Source: Rhodobacteraceae bacterium UBA2553 (GTDB lineage: Bacteria; Pseudomonadota; Alphaproteobacteria; Rhodobacterales; Rhodobacteraceae). From it: DNA of 9,675 bases. How positions within the stretch are numbered: the stretch's first letter is position 1; each line of letters starts with the position of its first letter. A model generated the notes under the pieces. It saw only the letters and a program-made list of their open reading frames with translations, made no database searches and was not told the DNA's origin. Below, piece after piece: positions 1 to 6,719 of the stretch. Where the stretch lies: NCBI GenBank assembly GCA_002340515.1, contig DDMF01000006.1, positions 1 to 9,675 on the forward strand, given 5' to 3'. Made by a program: the position numbers and the translations under genes.

Positions 1-17
1 AAACTGGGGGCGGTTCA
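1..17. mobile_element. Putative IS3-type terminal inverted repeat (element body off-window)
   Basis: Read on the minus strand, positions 17 to 1 give TGAACCGCCCCCAGTTT. This is the TG...-type GC-rich end seen on many IS3-family elements, with the body lying to the left of the window. It begins exactly where the adjoining transposase frame stops resembling IS30 proteins, so it probably marks the edge of a second insertion. Only one end is visible, so neither the target duplication nor the transposase can be checked. The assignment rests on recalled end consensus. Confidence 0.4.
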
Positions 18-295
18 GATGCCGAGCGACGCAATGATTGTGCAATCGCCCTCAGAGACATTTTGGTAATAATGCCTCTCGATATCTCTTCACGTTCGGG
101 CAGCGTAAGGGCCAAACGCGATCTCACGCGTTTAGGTGGCCGAATACCACCAGTCCGGGCCAGCAGCGGATAAATCGAAGATGAGGCACGATTGAACCTG
201 CGTCCAATCGAACTCAAAGATTCCCCGCGTTCCCATCGATCCCACATCTCCGACTTCTGCGTGTCTGTGTAAAATGTACGTTGACGATACTTCAT
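18..295 (-). pseudogene. IS30-family transposase, N-terminal fragment (interrupted)
   Basis: An open minus-strand frame starts with ATG at 295-293 (MKYRQRTFYTDTQKSEMWDRW) and runs to the window edge without a stop. About 92 residues resemble the N-terminus of IS30-family transposases. There is a first helix-turn-helix region (WDRWERGESLSSIGRRFNR, roughly residues 18-36), then a GGIRPPKR linker and an RLALTLPEREEISRG segment. A second helix-turn-helix begins at SLRAIAQSLRRSAS. In the family that last helix continues with a S/T-x-SREI motif and then the DDE catalytic domain. Here it changes to EPPPV at about position 17, so the catalytic domain is lost from this copy. The remnant should be inactive. 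The frame was probably cut by a second IS whose end occupies 1-17. Confidence 0.75.
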
Positions 296-328
296 GACTT
301 ACACTCCATCTTTCCCAAAAGATTAAGG

Positions 329-350
329 TGTTGCGTCGACCAGTTGAAAT
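329..350. repeat. Probable outer terminal inverted repeat of the IS30 element
   Basis: The segment gtgttgcgtcgaccagttga and the next bases lie 34 bp upstream of the transposase ATG. That is where the left end of an IS30-family element is expected, and the sequence resembles ends I recall for alphaproteobacterial members. The opposite end is not in the window, so the repeat cannot be confirmed by pairing and the exact boundary is uncertain by several bases. Confidence 0.35.
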
Positions 351-777
351 CACCGGACTTTGCCGCCGTTGCTCTTTCGGGTGTTTGCTGACGCAGCATC
401 GCTTCGCGCTTGCGGCATGCCTGTCGCTGCGTCGCAGCTGACCTCGCCAATGCGGTCATTCAATCCGGCTCCATGGGGTCAAATTCGAACAGCACTTTCG
501 CTGCTTATTGCTTGGACACGAAAGATGCGGGGCTTTCGGGATTGTTTCAGGTGCTGCTATCACTGGCCCAGGAAACTCGTAAGAGCGCAGCGCAACGTTG
601 CACCCATTCGGCATCGTTGTAAGACATCAGGCAAACCAATTCTTCACGCCGTGTTGTCGAAAAGGAAAGACCGGGGCAGGTCAGATTTGTGATTGCTCAA
701 GAGCTATCTTCATCCGCATGCTGAGACGCGTCAAATGACATCTCTGCAGAGGATGCCTCAAATCCGGCGTGGCCACG
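351..777. other. Gene-free stretch between the IS remnant and lacI
   Basis: No supportable gene is seen here. The open frames present (for example a TTG-started frame at 360-692) have compositionally odd, Arg/Cys-rich products without a recognisable domain or a ribosome binding site. Positions 671-683 (ccggggcaggtca) read on the other strand as TGACCTGCCCCGG, another sequence like an IS3-type end, so this may be old IS debris. Just past the lacI stop, on the lacI transcript side, 739-755 form a short imperfect hairpin around tctgcaga with no strong T-run, at best a weak terminator. A perfect 12-bp palindrome (gcgtggccacgc, 767-778) touches the lacI stop codon. Confidence 0.5.
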
Positions 778-1830
778 CTAGGTCCAGTTCGCATCGTTCA
801 GGTTTTCGCGCGTAATCACCTCGACCGGGACCGAAGAGATCTGCACTTCACGGTGTTCGAGCCTTGCTATCATTGCGTTCACGGCGCGTTCAGCAATCAG
901 TTGCATGTTTTGGTGGACAATGAACTGCATTGCGCCATCGAGGATGTATTCCCTGGTTTTTCCAGTCAGGTTGTGGCCGATGAATTTGACTTCGCCCGTC
1001 AGACTTTTTTCCTTCAAGGCGCGAACGACACCCTCGTTGCCGCCACCGACATTATAGATCCCTACGACTTCAGGGTGCATATCAAGAACCTCAAGAATTG
1101 CATCGTAGTTACCCGTTGTATCATCCTGTCCGCTCACGGTCTCAATCGCCTCAAGATGCGGGCAATCGCTTCGCAGATAGGCACGGAACCCCATTTCGCG
1201 GTATTCATGGCTGCGGTAAAGCTGCCCGCCGGAAAGCACGACGACCTTACCGCCTTGGGGACACGCAAGCCCCATCAGCAACCCCGCCGTGCGACCACCC
1301 GCGCGGCTATCACTTCCGACGAAACCGATGAGTGGCGCATGGGCAAGGGGAGAAACCAAAGCCAGGCATGGGATATTACGCAGTTTGAGATGCTCGACCG
1401 CATCGCGCACCCGTTGATCTTCGAGCGCTTGAAAGGCGACCGCATCGATGCCTTGCCCCTCGCAGGACCGCAACTTACGTGCCAGAACCGCCGGTTCCAT
1501 CTTGGTCGTAAAGATACATTCAATCGTCGCGTTGCCCCGTTCCCCAAACTGCTGAAAGCACTCGCCCAGAAAATCCGTTGATGGCCCGGCGACCTCCGGC
1601 AAAAACACTTTTAGACGCCACGGTTTCCGTCGGTTTTGTACCTGTGCACCCGTCTCGATAGATTTTTTAGCCTGCAACACCCGTTGACGGGTTGCTTCCT
1701 TAACGCGGCCGCGTTCGTTCAGCACCCGGTCGACGGTTGCGATTCCCACGCCAGCAAGCTTTGCTATTTCAGATTGCTTTGCGTGACGCGGCGCCAGTGT
1801 ATCGGCTTCTTGGGTATATTCATCTATCAT
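778..1830 (-). CDS. LacI-family transcriptional repressor
   Basis: The product is 350 residues, normal for LacI regulators. After a slightly long 17-residue leader, residues 19-43 form the LacI helix-turn-helix (QSEIAKLAGVGIATVDRVLN) with the usual ERGRV continuation and a linker to about residue 60. In the signature, Asp replaces the common Ser (TVDRVLN instead of TVSRVLN), a variant I recall in rhizobial and rhodobacterial sugar regulators. From about residue 72 (LKVFLPEVAG) to the end there is a periplasmic-binding-protein-like effector domain of the ribose-binding type, expected to sense a sugar or polyol. The gene diverges from the TRAP operon with a 140-bp spacer, so it most likely represses that operon and itself and is released by the substrate or an intermediate. 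ATG at 1830 is the first possible start after an in-frame TGA. It lacks a Shine-Dalgarno sequence. The ligand is unknown; an inositol- or sugar-acid-derived effector is inferred from neighbours. Confidence 0.9.
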   Translation of the reverse strand: MIDEYTQEADTLAPRHAKQSEIAKLAGVGIATVDRVLNERGRVKEATRQRVLQAKKSIETGAQVQNRRKPWRLKVFLPEVAGPSTDFLGECFQQFGERGNATIECIFTTKMEPAVLARKLRSCEGQGIDAVAFQALEDQRVRDAVEHLKLRNIPCLALVSPLAHAPLIGFVGSDSRAGGRTAGLLMGLACPQGGKVVVLSGGQLYRSHEYREMGFRAYLRSDCPHLEAIETVSGQDDTTGNYDAILEVLDMHPEVVGIYNVGGGNEGVVRALKEKSLTGEVKFIGHNLTGKTREYILDGAMQFIVHQNMQLIAERAVNAMIARLEHREVQISSVPVEVITRENLNDANWT

Positions 1831-1864
1831 TTGACATCATTAACACGTCAATTGCAATCCGCAA
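1831..1864 (-). promoter_or_regulatory. Candidate lacI promoter with overlapping palindromic operator
   Basis: On the minus strand a possible -35 (TTGCGG, 1864-1859) and -10 (TAATGA, 1842-1837) are separated by 16 bp. The -10 ends only six bases before the lacI ATG, so the transcript would be leaderless, which fits the absence of a ribosome binding site. An imperfect inverted repeat occupies 1831-1851, with arms TTGAC and GTCAA and 7 of 10 positions symmetric. It covers the -10, a good place for autorepression. This is inference from pattern only. Confidence 0.3.
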
Positions 1865-1928
1865 CACCTCAAAACCCCTCAATCATGTTTGGATGATGTG
1901 TTCTCGCTTGCCTTGATGAGCTTCCTAA

Positions 1929-1941
1929 ACGAACAGTTCGT
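1929..1941. promoter_or_regulatory. Perfect 13-bp palindrome, candidate operator upstream of dctP
   Basis: ACGAACAGTTCGT is a perfect 6-1-6 inverted repeat located 30 bp before the dctP start codon. Its size and position suit a binding site for a dimeric repressor such as the divergent LacI protein, although it lacks the central CG common in LacI-family operators. No convincing sigma-70 promoter could be placed around it. Confidence 0.4.
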
Positions 1942-1944
1942 ATT

Positions 1945-1956
1945 GAGCTTAAGCTC
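1945..1956. promoter_or_regulatory. Perfect 12-bp palindrome next to the dctP ribosome binding site
   Basis: GAGCTTAAGCTC is fully self-complementary and ends three bases before the strong Shine-Dalgarno GGGAGG (1960-1965). The latter sits five bases before the dctP ATG at 1971. The palindrome lies three bases after another perfect palindrome (1929-1941). The pair may form a double operator or a small leader structure in the mRNA close to the ribosome binding site. Confidence 0.4.
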
Positions 1957-1970
1957 TTAGGGAGGATACT

Positions 1971-2963
1971 ATGAAGCTAACTACGAAACTTTTCACCGTG
2001 GCAGGTGTTGTGCTTGCAGGCACAGCCGCGAGTGCGCAGGACTTTACTTTCAAATATGGCAACTCGCAGCCGGACACGTCAATTCGCTCGCAATCAATGA
2101 TGTTCTTTGAGACCGAGCTAGAAACACGTTCCGGTGGCCGTATCGAAGTTGAAAACTTCTTCGGTGGTACAATCGGTAACGAGCGTGAAATGATGGACCA
2201 GGTTACTTCTGGTTTGATCCAAGGGACACGCGGTGGTTTCTTTGCCGATGCATCTGGTGCGTTCAACATCTACCAGTTGCCATTCCTTGTTGCGAATTGG
2301 GACGAAATGCAGTGTCTGGTGGGCAGCGATTTCACTGACAGCATCGAAGTGCGTGCGGCAGAAAATGGTTACCATATTCCAGCAACTGGCATCAGCCAAG
2401 GTTTCCGCGCCTATACAAACAACGTGCGTCCTATCACAAGGGTCGAAGACCTCGCTGGTCTGAAAATTCGCGAACCACAATCTGATCTGATGATCGCGAC
2501 GGGGACTGCACTTGGTTCAGTACCAATCGCGATGCCGTTTGGGGAAACATACCAGGCGTTCCAGCAGGGCGTGATCGACGGTCAGCACAACCCACCACAG
2601 AACATCTGGGACTATAACGTTCACGAAGTTCAGAAATACCTGTCTTTGACAAACCACATGACGGGTCCTGATCCGCTGATCGTTAACAAAGCATGGTATG
2701 ATGGATTGCCTGCTGATCTTCAGGAAATTTTTGACGAAGTCGCAGTTGAAGCTCTTGCGATGTCTGACTCCTTGTATCGTGAAGCTGAAACGAGTGTGAT
2801 CGACGACATGAAGGCATTTGTTGAGATCAATACACTTGATGCTGACGCGCTGGTTGGTTTCCAGGAGGCTGTTGCACCGGTCTATGCCCAGATGATCGAA
2901 GCTGGTCATTTCTCCCAGGCTGATGTTGACGCTGCACGTGCGGCTGCGCAATCCTGCAACTAA
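1971..2963 (+). CDS. dctP: TRAP transporter substrate-binding protein, DctP family
   Basis: A 330-residue periplasmic solute receptor of a tripartite ATP-independent (TRAP) transporter, which hands substrate to the DctQM permease. Residues 1-22 are a signal peptide: basic start MKLTTK, hydrophobic core, then AASA before QDF. Family landmarks are GFRAYTN (144-150), LAGLKIREP (161-169) and PFGETYQAFQQGVIDGQ (189-205), the last followed by HNP. Arg167 lies where DctP receptors carry the arginine that salt-bridges a ligand carboxylate, so an organic or sugar acid is a reasonable guess. The usual DGQENP motif reads DGQHNP here. A strong GGGAGG lies five bases upstream of the ATG. Codon choice (GGT, CGT, AAC, ATC) looks like that of an abundantly made protein. 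It is the first gene of the operon and is followed by an intrinsic terminator. The substrate is not determinable from sequence. Confidence 0.93.
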   Translation: MKLTTKLFTVAGVVLAGTAASAQDFTFKYGNSQPDTSIRSQSMMFFETELETRSGGRIEVENFFGGTIGNEREMMDQVTSGLIQGTRGGFFADASGAFNIYQLPFLVANWDEMQCLVGSDFTDSIEVRAAENGYHIPATGISQGFRAYTNNVRPITRVEDLAGLKIREPQSDLMIATGTALGSVPIAMPFGETYQAFQQGVIDGQHNPPQNIWDYNVHEVQKYLSLTNHMTGPDPLIVNKAWYDGLPADLQEIFDEVAVEALAMSDSLYREAETSVIDDMKAFVEINTLDADALVGFQEAVAPVYAQMIEAGHFSQADVDAARAAAQSCN

Positions 2964-2973
2964 CAAAGCCGAA

Positions 2974-3013
2974 GGTTCGGGCCCAACGAAAATGGGCCCG
3001 AACTATTTTTTTT
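2974..3013 (+). terminator. Intrinsic (attenuating) terminator between dctP and dctQ
   Basis: A perfect 10-bp stem (GTTCGGGCCC at 2975-2984 with GGGCCCGAAC at 2994-3003) has a 9-base loop and can be extended by a G-U pair. After TA it is followed by eight consecutive T (3006-3013). This is a textbook Rho-independent terminator 11 bases after the dctP stop. The downstream permease genes have no evident promoter of their own, so partial read-through is expected. The hairpin would also protect the dctP mRNA 3' end. Both effects would give more binding protein than permease. Confidence 0.88.
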
Positions 3014-3027
3014 GGGGGAGGCCAAAA

Positions 3028-3531
3028 ATGGAACAGCTTGAAAAAGCCAATCGTATTCTGACCCATCTACTGGAAACGGTAATGGTGATTTTGTTTGCCG
3101 TCTTCCTCGTCATTGTTGTGACAAAGGTTATGCTGAGACCTTTTGACACTGCGATCTATGGTGTTGATGAACTGGTGAAAATCGCGTTCCTGACCACCAG
3201 CGCCATCGGTGGCGCGGTCGCGATTTCAAAGCGCGAGCATATCGCAATCACCTTTTTCATCGACATTATGCCGCGCGCGATCAAAATCGGCCTTTACGTG
3301 TTGGGGCTCGCGCTGATCGCGGCGCTAAACGCAACACTTGTTTATCTATCTATCGATTGGATCGCCGGTCCCGGAAACAACATCTGGCAACCCTTCGGCA
3401 TGCGCCAGTCTTATGTTTTTGTTGTGGTTCCGATCGCTTGCTCTCTCGCAGTGGCTTTCAGCCTTGTAAAGATCATCCTTACCCTCGCTGGCCGTGAAAA
3501 CACTGACATACTTTGGATGCCGGAAGACTAA
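3028..3531 (+). CDS. dctQ: TRAP transporter small membrane subunit, DctQ family
   Basis: A 167-residue integral membrane protein of the DctQ family, which binds the large permease subunit in the inner membrane. Four hydrophobic segments are visible at about residues 12-33, 48-66, 84-108 and 128-153. The family-typical DELVKIAF (47-54) and AISKREHIAI (65-74) stretches and the GMRQSYVFVVVP region before the last helix are present. ATG at 3028 was chosen because GGGGGAGG (3014-3021) lies just upstream and it gives the usual family length. An earlier in-frame ATG at 2923 would overlap dctP and translate the terminator hairpin. The ribosome binding site starts immediately after the terminator T-run. 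dctM follows after one base, so the two are probably translationally coupled. Confidence 0.9.
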   Translation: MEQLEKANRILTHLLETVMVILFAVFLVIVVTKVMLRPFDTAIYGVDELVKIAFLTTSAIGGAVAISKREHIAITFFIDIMPRAIKIGLYVLGLALIAALNATLVYLSIDWIAGPGNNIWQPFGMRQSYVFVVVPIACSLAVAFSLVKIILTLAGRENTDILWMPED

Positions 3532-3532
3532 T

Positions 3533-4813
3533 ATGTTCATTCTCCTTGGATCACTCTTCGTCTTTTTGCTTATCGGTGTGCCGGTTGCCTATGCTTTGGG
3601 CTTGGCATCCGTAGCCTATTTCATGTTGGAAAGCCCAGCTGCGCTTGGCTTTGTGGTGCAACGGTTCTTTTCCGGCATCAACAACTATCCGCTGGTCTCG
3701 CTCCCCTTCTTCATCCTGATGGGGCTGGTGATGAACTCAGGCGGCATCACGCGCCGACTGCTTGATCTCGCGATGTTCTTTGTCGGTCGCTTCAAAGGCG
3801 GCCTTGGGCATGTGAATGTAGTGGCGTCGATGATTTTTGGAGGTATCTCGGGATCGTCGGCGTCAGATACGGCTTCTATCGGAGCAGTTCTTATCCCCGA
3901 GATGACCAAGCGCGGTTACCCCATCGAAGTGGCGTCAGGTATCACCGTGGCCTCTTCAACCATGGGGATGATCATTCCGCCGTCGGTGCCAATGATCATC
4001 TATGCCATCGCGGCAGAGGAATCGATTGGGCAACTGTTTCTAGGCGGCATCATTCCGGGTATCATGGTTGGCCTGATGCAGATGCTGGTGATCGCTTATC
4101 TCGCCCGCCGCAACGGCTATCCAACAGAAGTGGTGCCTTTCAGCCTCAAGGCTGCTTGGCAAGAGCTGCGCAATTCAGCGCCTGTTTTGATCATGCCGAT
4201 CATGATTGTGGGGTCGGTTGTCTTTGGTTTTGTGACCCCGACGGAAACCGCGGGCGCGGCTGTTGTCTATGGGTTGATCATCGGCTTTTTCCTTGTCGGA
4301 CTCTCGGTGATCAAGGAACTGCCCACCGCGATGCGTCAGGCGATTATCATGTCGTCGAAAATCATGATGATCATCGCCTTTAGCCAGGTATTCATCACAG
4401 TGCTGGCGTTGGAGCGGGTGCCAAACCAGATCAGTGACTTTATCACTGGTTTTGGCCTTGGTCCAACCGGGTTCATTCTTTTGACTGCGCTGTTGATCTT
4501 GTTGGCTGGGACATTTATCGACGTCAGCCCGGCGATCTTGTTGATGACACCTGTACTATTGCCTGTTGCAGAGAAGATGGGAATTTCCGGCGTTCATTTC
4601 GGTGTTGTCATGATCTCGGGTCTCGCTGTTGGTGCCTGTACGCCGCCGGTGGGGAATTGCCTGAATGTCTGCGCGGCGATTTCTCGACTGCCTATTGGCA
4701 AGATATTTCTGGGTGCGGCGCCCTTCCTGATGGCAAATGTCCTGGTCCTGATCCTGATTTGCCTGTTTCCACAACTGGTCCTTTGGATCCCAGGTGCTGT
4801 GTACGGAAACTAA
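3533..4813 (+). CDS. dctM: TRAP transporter large permease subunit, DctM family
   Basis: A 426-residue, very hydrophobic protein matching the usual length of DctM, the ion-coupled (normally Na+) transport subunit of TRAP systems. It has about 11-12 membrane segments. Diagnostic motifs are the first re-entrant loop FGGISGSSASDTASIGA (102-118) followed by LIPEMTKRGYP, then IIPPSVPMIIYA (147-158), and the symmetry-related GLAVGACTPPVGNCLN (363-378). The start at 3533 lies one base after the dctQ stop, with GGAAG inside the dctQ end as ribosome binding site. An in-frame ATG at 3494 would add 13 residues that overlap dctQ and is not preferred. Together with dctP and dctQ this makes a complete TRAP system with separate, unfused membrane subunits. 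Confidence 0.95.
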   Translation: MFILLGSLFVFLLIGVPVAYALGLASVAYFMLESPAALGFVVQRFFSGINNYPLVSLPFFILMGLVMNSGGITRRLLDLAMFFVGRFKGGLGHVNVVASMIFGGISGSSASDTASIGAVLIPEMTKRGYPIEVASGITVASSTMGMIIPPSVPMIIYAIAAEESIGQLFLGGIIPGIMVGLMQMLVIAYLARRNGYPTEVVPFSLKAAWQELRNSAPVLIMPIMIVGSVVFGFVTPTETAGAAVVYGLIIGFFLVGLSVIKELPTAMRQAIIMSSKIMMIIAFSQVFITVLALERVPNQISDFITGFGLGPTGFILLTALLILLAGTFIDVSPAILLMTPVLLPVAEKMGISGVHFGVVMISGLAVGACTPPVGNCLNVCAAISRLPIGKIFLGAAPFLMANVLVLILICLFPQLVLWIPGAVYGN

Positions 4814-4954
4814 ACAAGATTACGGGCAGCGGGGTGTCTAACGGACCCGCCCGGCGCAAACGCGCTGAAACCCTCGCAACTCGCAGACGCCCGTACGGGC
4901 GCCAAAATGAAGCGCGTTTCGGTGAAGATGCCGGACGGAAAAAGGAAGATGGAT
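4814..4954 (+). other. 141-bp spacer after dctM with a 14-bp palindrome
   Basis: The spacer between dctM and the dehydrogenase gene is long for an operon. It contains a perfect palindrome CGCCCGTACGGGCG at 4888-4901 but no T-run, so it is not a normal terminator. It could be a protein-binding site or an mRNA processing or stability hairpin. An in-frame ATG at 4907 would extend the next gene into this spacer by 16 basic residues; the later start at 4955 is preferred. No clear promoter is seen. Confidence 0.4.
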
Positions 4955-5842
4955 ATGCGCGCAGGTGTAATTGGACTAGGGGATATGGGCAGTGGTCTGG
5001 CCAAAAACCTGATTAAGAATGGGTTCGAAACAACAGGATTTGACCTGAGCGACGCACGGATGAGCACGTTGAAAGAGATGGGCGGCAATGCAGCGTCCAG
5101 CGTCGTCGACGTCGCAAAGAATGCAGACATTGTTTACGTCATGGTGATGAACGGCGGGCAAGCCAAGGCGGTAATTCTGGGCGAAGACGGTCTAATCTCT
5201 CACATGCCCAAAGGCGGTGCCGTAATCCTGACCGCGACAATCAAACCGTCCGAGGTGCGCGAGATTTCTGTCGCGATGGAAGGATCTGGAATTCATTTGA
5301 TCGACAGCCCTGTTTCCGGCGGTTTTCCCGGAGCACAGGGCGGCACACTGACTATGATGGCTGCGGGTTCCCCGGAGGTTTTGGATGAATACCAGCCGGC
5401 TATGGAGGCGGTCTCGAAAACCATCCATCGGGTTGGCGAACGTGCGGGTGACGGGCAGGTAATGAAATCCTGTTTGCAAACGCTGATTGGGTCGATCTTC
5501 GGCGCAACTTTTGAAGCGGCATCTTTAGCAGCAAAGGCCGGTGTTTCCGGCCAGGCATTGTACGACGTGTTCTCGACTTCGGGGGCCAGCTGCGGTGTGG
5601 CTAATGGCGCGCTGGAAAATATCATCGACCGTAAGTTTGAAGGCACTGGGTCGGGTATCGGCACCATGCACAAAGATCTGACCATCTCGCTCAATATGGC
5701 TGAGGAGCTAGGTGTGCCGCTTTTGATGGCCTCAACAGCGATGCAGATTTTCCATCAGGGCAAATCAAAATATCCCGAGGGTGACAATTGGGTCTGCACA
5801 CGGGTCATGGAAGAAATCGTCGGCGCTGAACTGCACCGCTAA
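4955..5842 (+). CDS. NAD(P)-dependent beta-hydroxyacid dehydrogenase (3-hydroxyisobutyrate / L-threonate dehydrogenase-like)
   Basis: A 295-residue soluble oxidoreductase of the beta-hydroxyacid dehydrogenase family, which oxidises 3-hydroxy acids or reduces the matching semialdehydes. The N-terminal Rossmann fold shows GVIGLGDMGSGLAKNL (4-19). Asp30 at the end of the second strand suggests a preference for NAD. The substrate loop DSPVSGGFPGAQGGTL (117-132) and catalytic Lys171 (GDGQVMKSCLQ) are intact, and the C-terminal MHKDL (238-242) is present. Four residues after the lysine there is Gln rather than the Asn typical of 3-hydroxyisobutyrate and tartronate semialdehyde enzymes. I recall Gln at this place in L-threonate dehydrogenase (LtnD) relatives. 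ATG 4955 is preferred because AAGGAAG is correctly spaced and the Rossmann strand starts at once; ATG 4949 or 4907 are alternatives. Its place between a TRAP transporter and a sugar-isomerase-like gene fits sugar-acid oxidation. Confidence 0.88.
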   Translation: MRAGVIGLGDMGSGLAKNLIKNGFETTGFDLSDARMSTLKEMGGNAASSVVDVAKNADIVYVMVMNGGQAKAVILGEDGLISHMPKGGAVILTATIKPSEVREISVAMEGSGIHLIDSPVSGGFPGAQGGTLTMMAAGSPEVLDEYQPAMEAVSKTIHRVGERAGDGQVMKSCLQTLIGSIFGATFEAASLAAKAGVSGQALYDVFSTSGASCGVANGALENIIDRKFEGTGSGIGTMHKDLTISLNMAEELGVPLLMASTAMQIFHQGKSKYPEGDNWVCTRVMEEIVGAELHR

Positions 5843-5855
5843 GAAGGACAAACAG

Positions 5856-6719
5856 ATGAAACTAGGTGTAATTTGCGACGGCATCAGCCGTGATTTGAAA
5901 CATACCGTCGATGTGATGGATGAATTCGACCTTGAATATGCGGAGCTGCAATTCGTTGGCGATACAGAAGTGGGCGATCATTCAGCACAAGAAATCAAAG
6001 AGATCGACACGTTGCTGCGCGACCGCGGCAAGCCTGTGTCTTGCCTCTCGCGCCATATCTTTGCTGGGATGACGGGCGCGAATGTGCCGGGCGATGAACT
6101 GCACACCAAACATATGGATTCGCTAAAACGTGTGATCGACATGGCGCATGTTGTCGGCAGCCCATTGGTGCGCATCATGACACCTAAGAAGGAGCAAATC
6201 CTGTGGGGTCGTGGCGGTGCTGAGAAATGGAACGTGGCCCATGGGGCATGGGACAAAATGCTTCCCCTGATCGCCCCTGCGATTGACGTTGCCAAGGATG
6301 GCGGAGTGACACTTGTTGTTGAAACCGGCAATGGCACGATGGTCAATTCGAACTATACCGGCCGCAAGCTGATTGATGATCTGGATGCCAAGGGCACGTT
6401 GAAAATCCTCTGGGATCCGGCCAACAACTTTTGGTGCCATGAACAAGCCTACCCGGCCGGATATGAAGAAGCCAAGGACGGCTATCTTGGCCATATCCAC
6501 ATCAAGGATGTGCAGGTTGATACCCCGCGCGCGACGCTCGAAGTGAAGCGTATGGGGGAAGGCCAGCTTGCGGATCAGTTCCAGCCAATGGCTGATGCGC
6601 TGCGCGCGGATGGCTATGACGGTGTCATCAGCTTCGAAAGCGTGTTCCATCCAGGAAACGGCAATTTCGAAGATGGCTTCCGCCAGTGTATTGGGCTTTT
6701 CAAAGAGCTTTACGCTTAA
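5856..6719 (+). CDS. Xylose-isomerase-like TIM-barrel protein (sugar phosphate isomerase/epimerase family)
   Basis: A 287-residue protein of the AP-endonuclease-2 / xylose-isomerase-like TIM-barrel superfamily, which includes hydroxypyruvate isomerase, IolE, IolI/IolH and several epimerases. The usual divalent-metal ligands are identifiable: Glu156 in VVETGN, Asp187 in LWDPANN, His213/His215 in HIHIKD and Glu261 in ISFES. It is therefore predicted to be an active metal-dependent isomerase, epimerase or dehydratase. The first barrel strand begins at MKLGVICDG, which supports the ATG at 5856; AAGGA lies seven bases upstream. The gene begins 13 bases after the dehydrogenase stop, so the two are co-translated and probably act on consecutive steps. 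It does not look like canonical IolE or IolB to me. The exact reaction is unknown. Confidence 0.82.
   Translation: MKLGVICDGISRDLKHTVDVMDEFDLEYAELQFVGDTEVGDHSAQEIKEIDTLLRDRGKPVSCLSRHIFAGMTGANVPGDELHTKHMDSLKRVIDMAHVVGSPLVRIMTPKKEQILWGRGGAEKWNVAHGAWDKMLPLIAPAIDVAKDGGVTLVVETGNGTMVNSNYTGRKLIDDLDAKGTLKILWDPANNFWCHEQAYPAGYEEAKDGYLGHIHIKDVQVDTPRATLEVKRMGEGQLADQFQPMADALRADGYDGVISFESVFHPGNGNFEDGFRQCIGLFKELYA

Noticed and set aside
360..692. 110-residue plus-strand open frame starting with TTG
   Set aside because: No ribosome binding site, no domain and odd composition (many Arg, Cys, Trp); more likely IS debris or intergenic sequence.
769..1581. 270-residue plus-strand open frame
   Set aside because: It lies wholly antisense to the LacI gene, has no recognisable domain, and is explained by codon bias of the real gene.
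2923..3027. Upstream extension of dctQ from ATG 2923
   Set aside because: It would overlap dctP and run through the terminator hairpin; ATG 3028 has a strong ribosome binding site and gives normal DctQ length.
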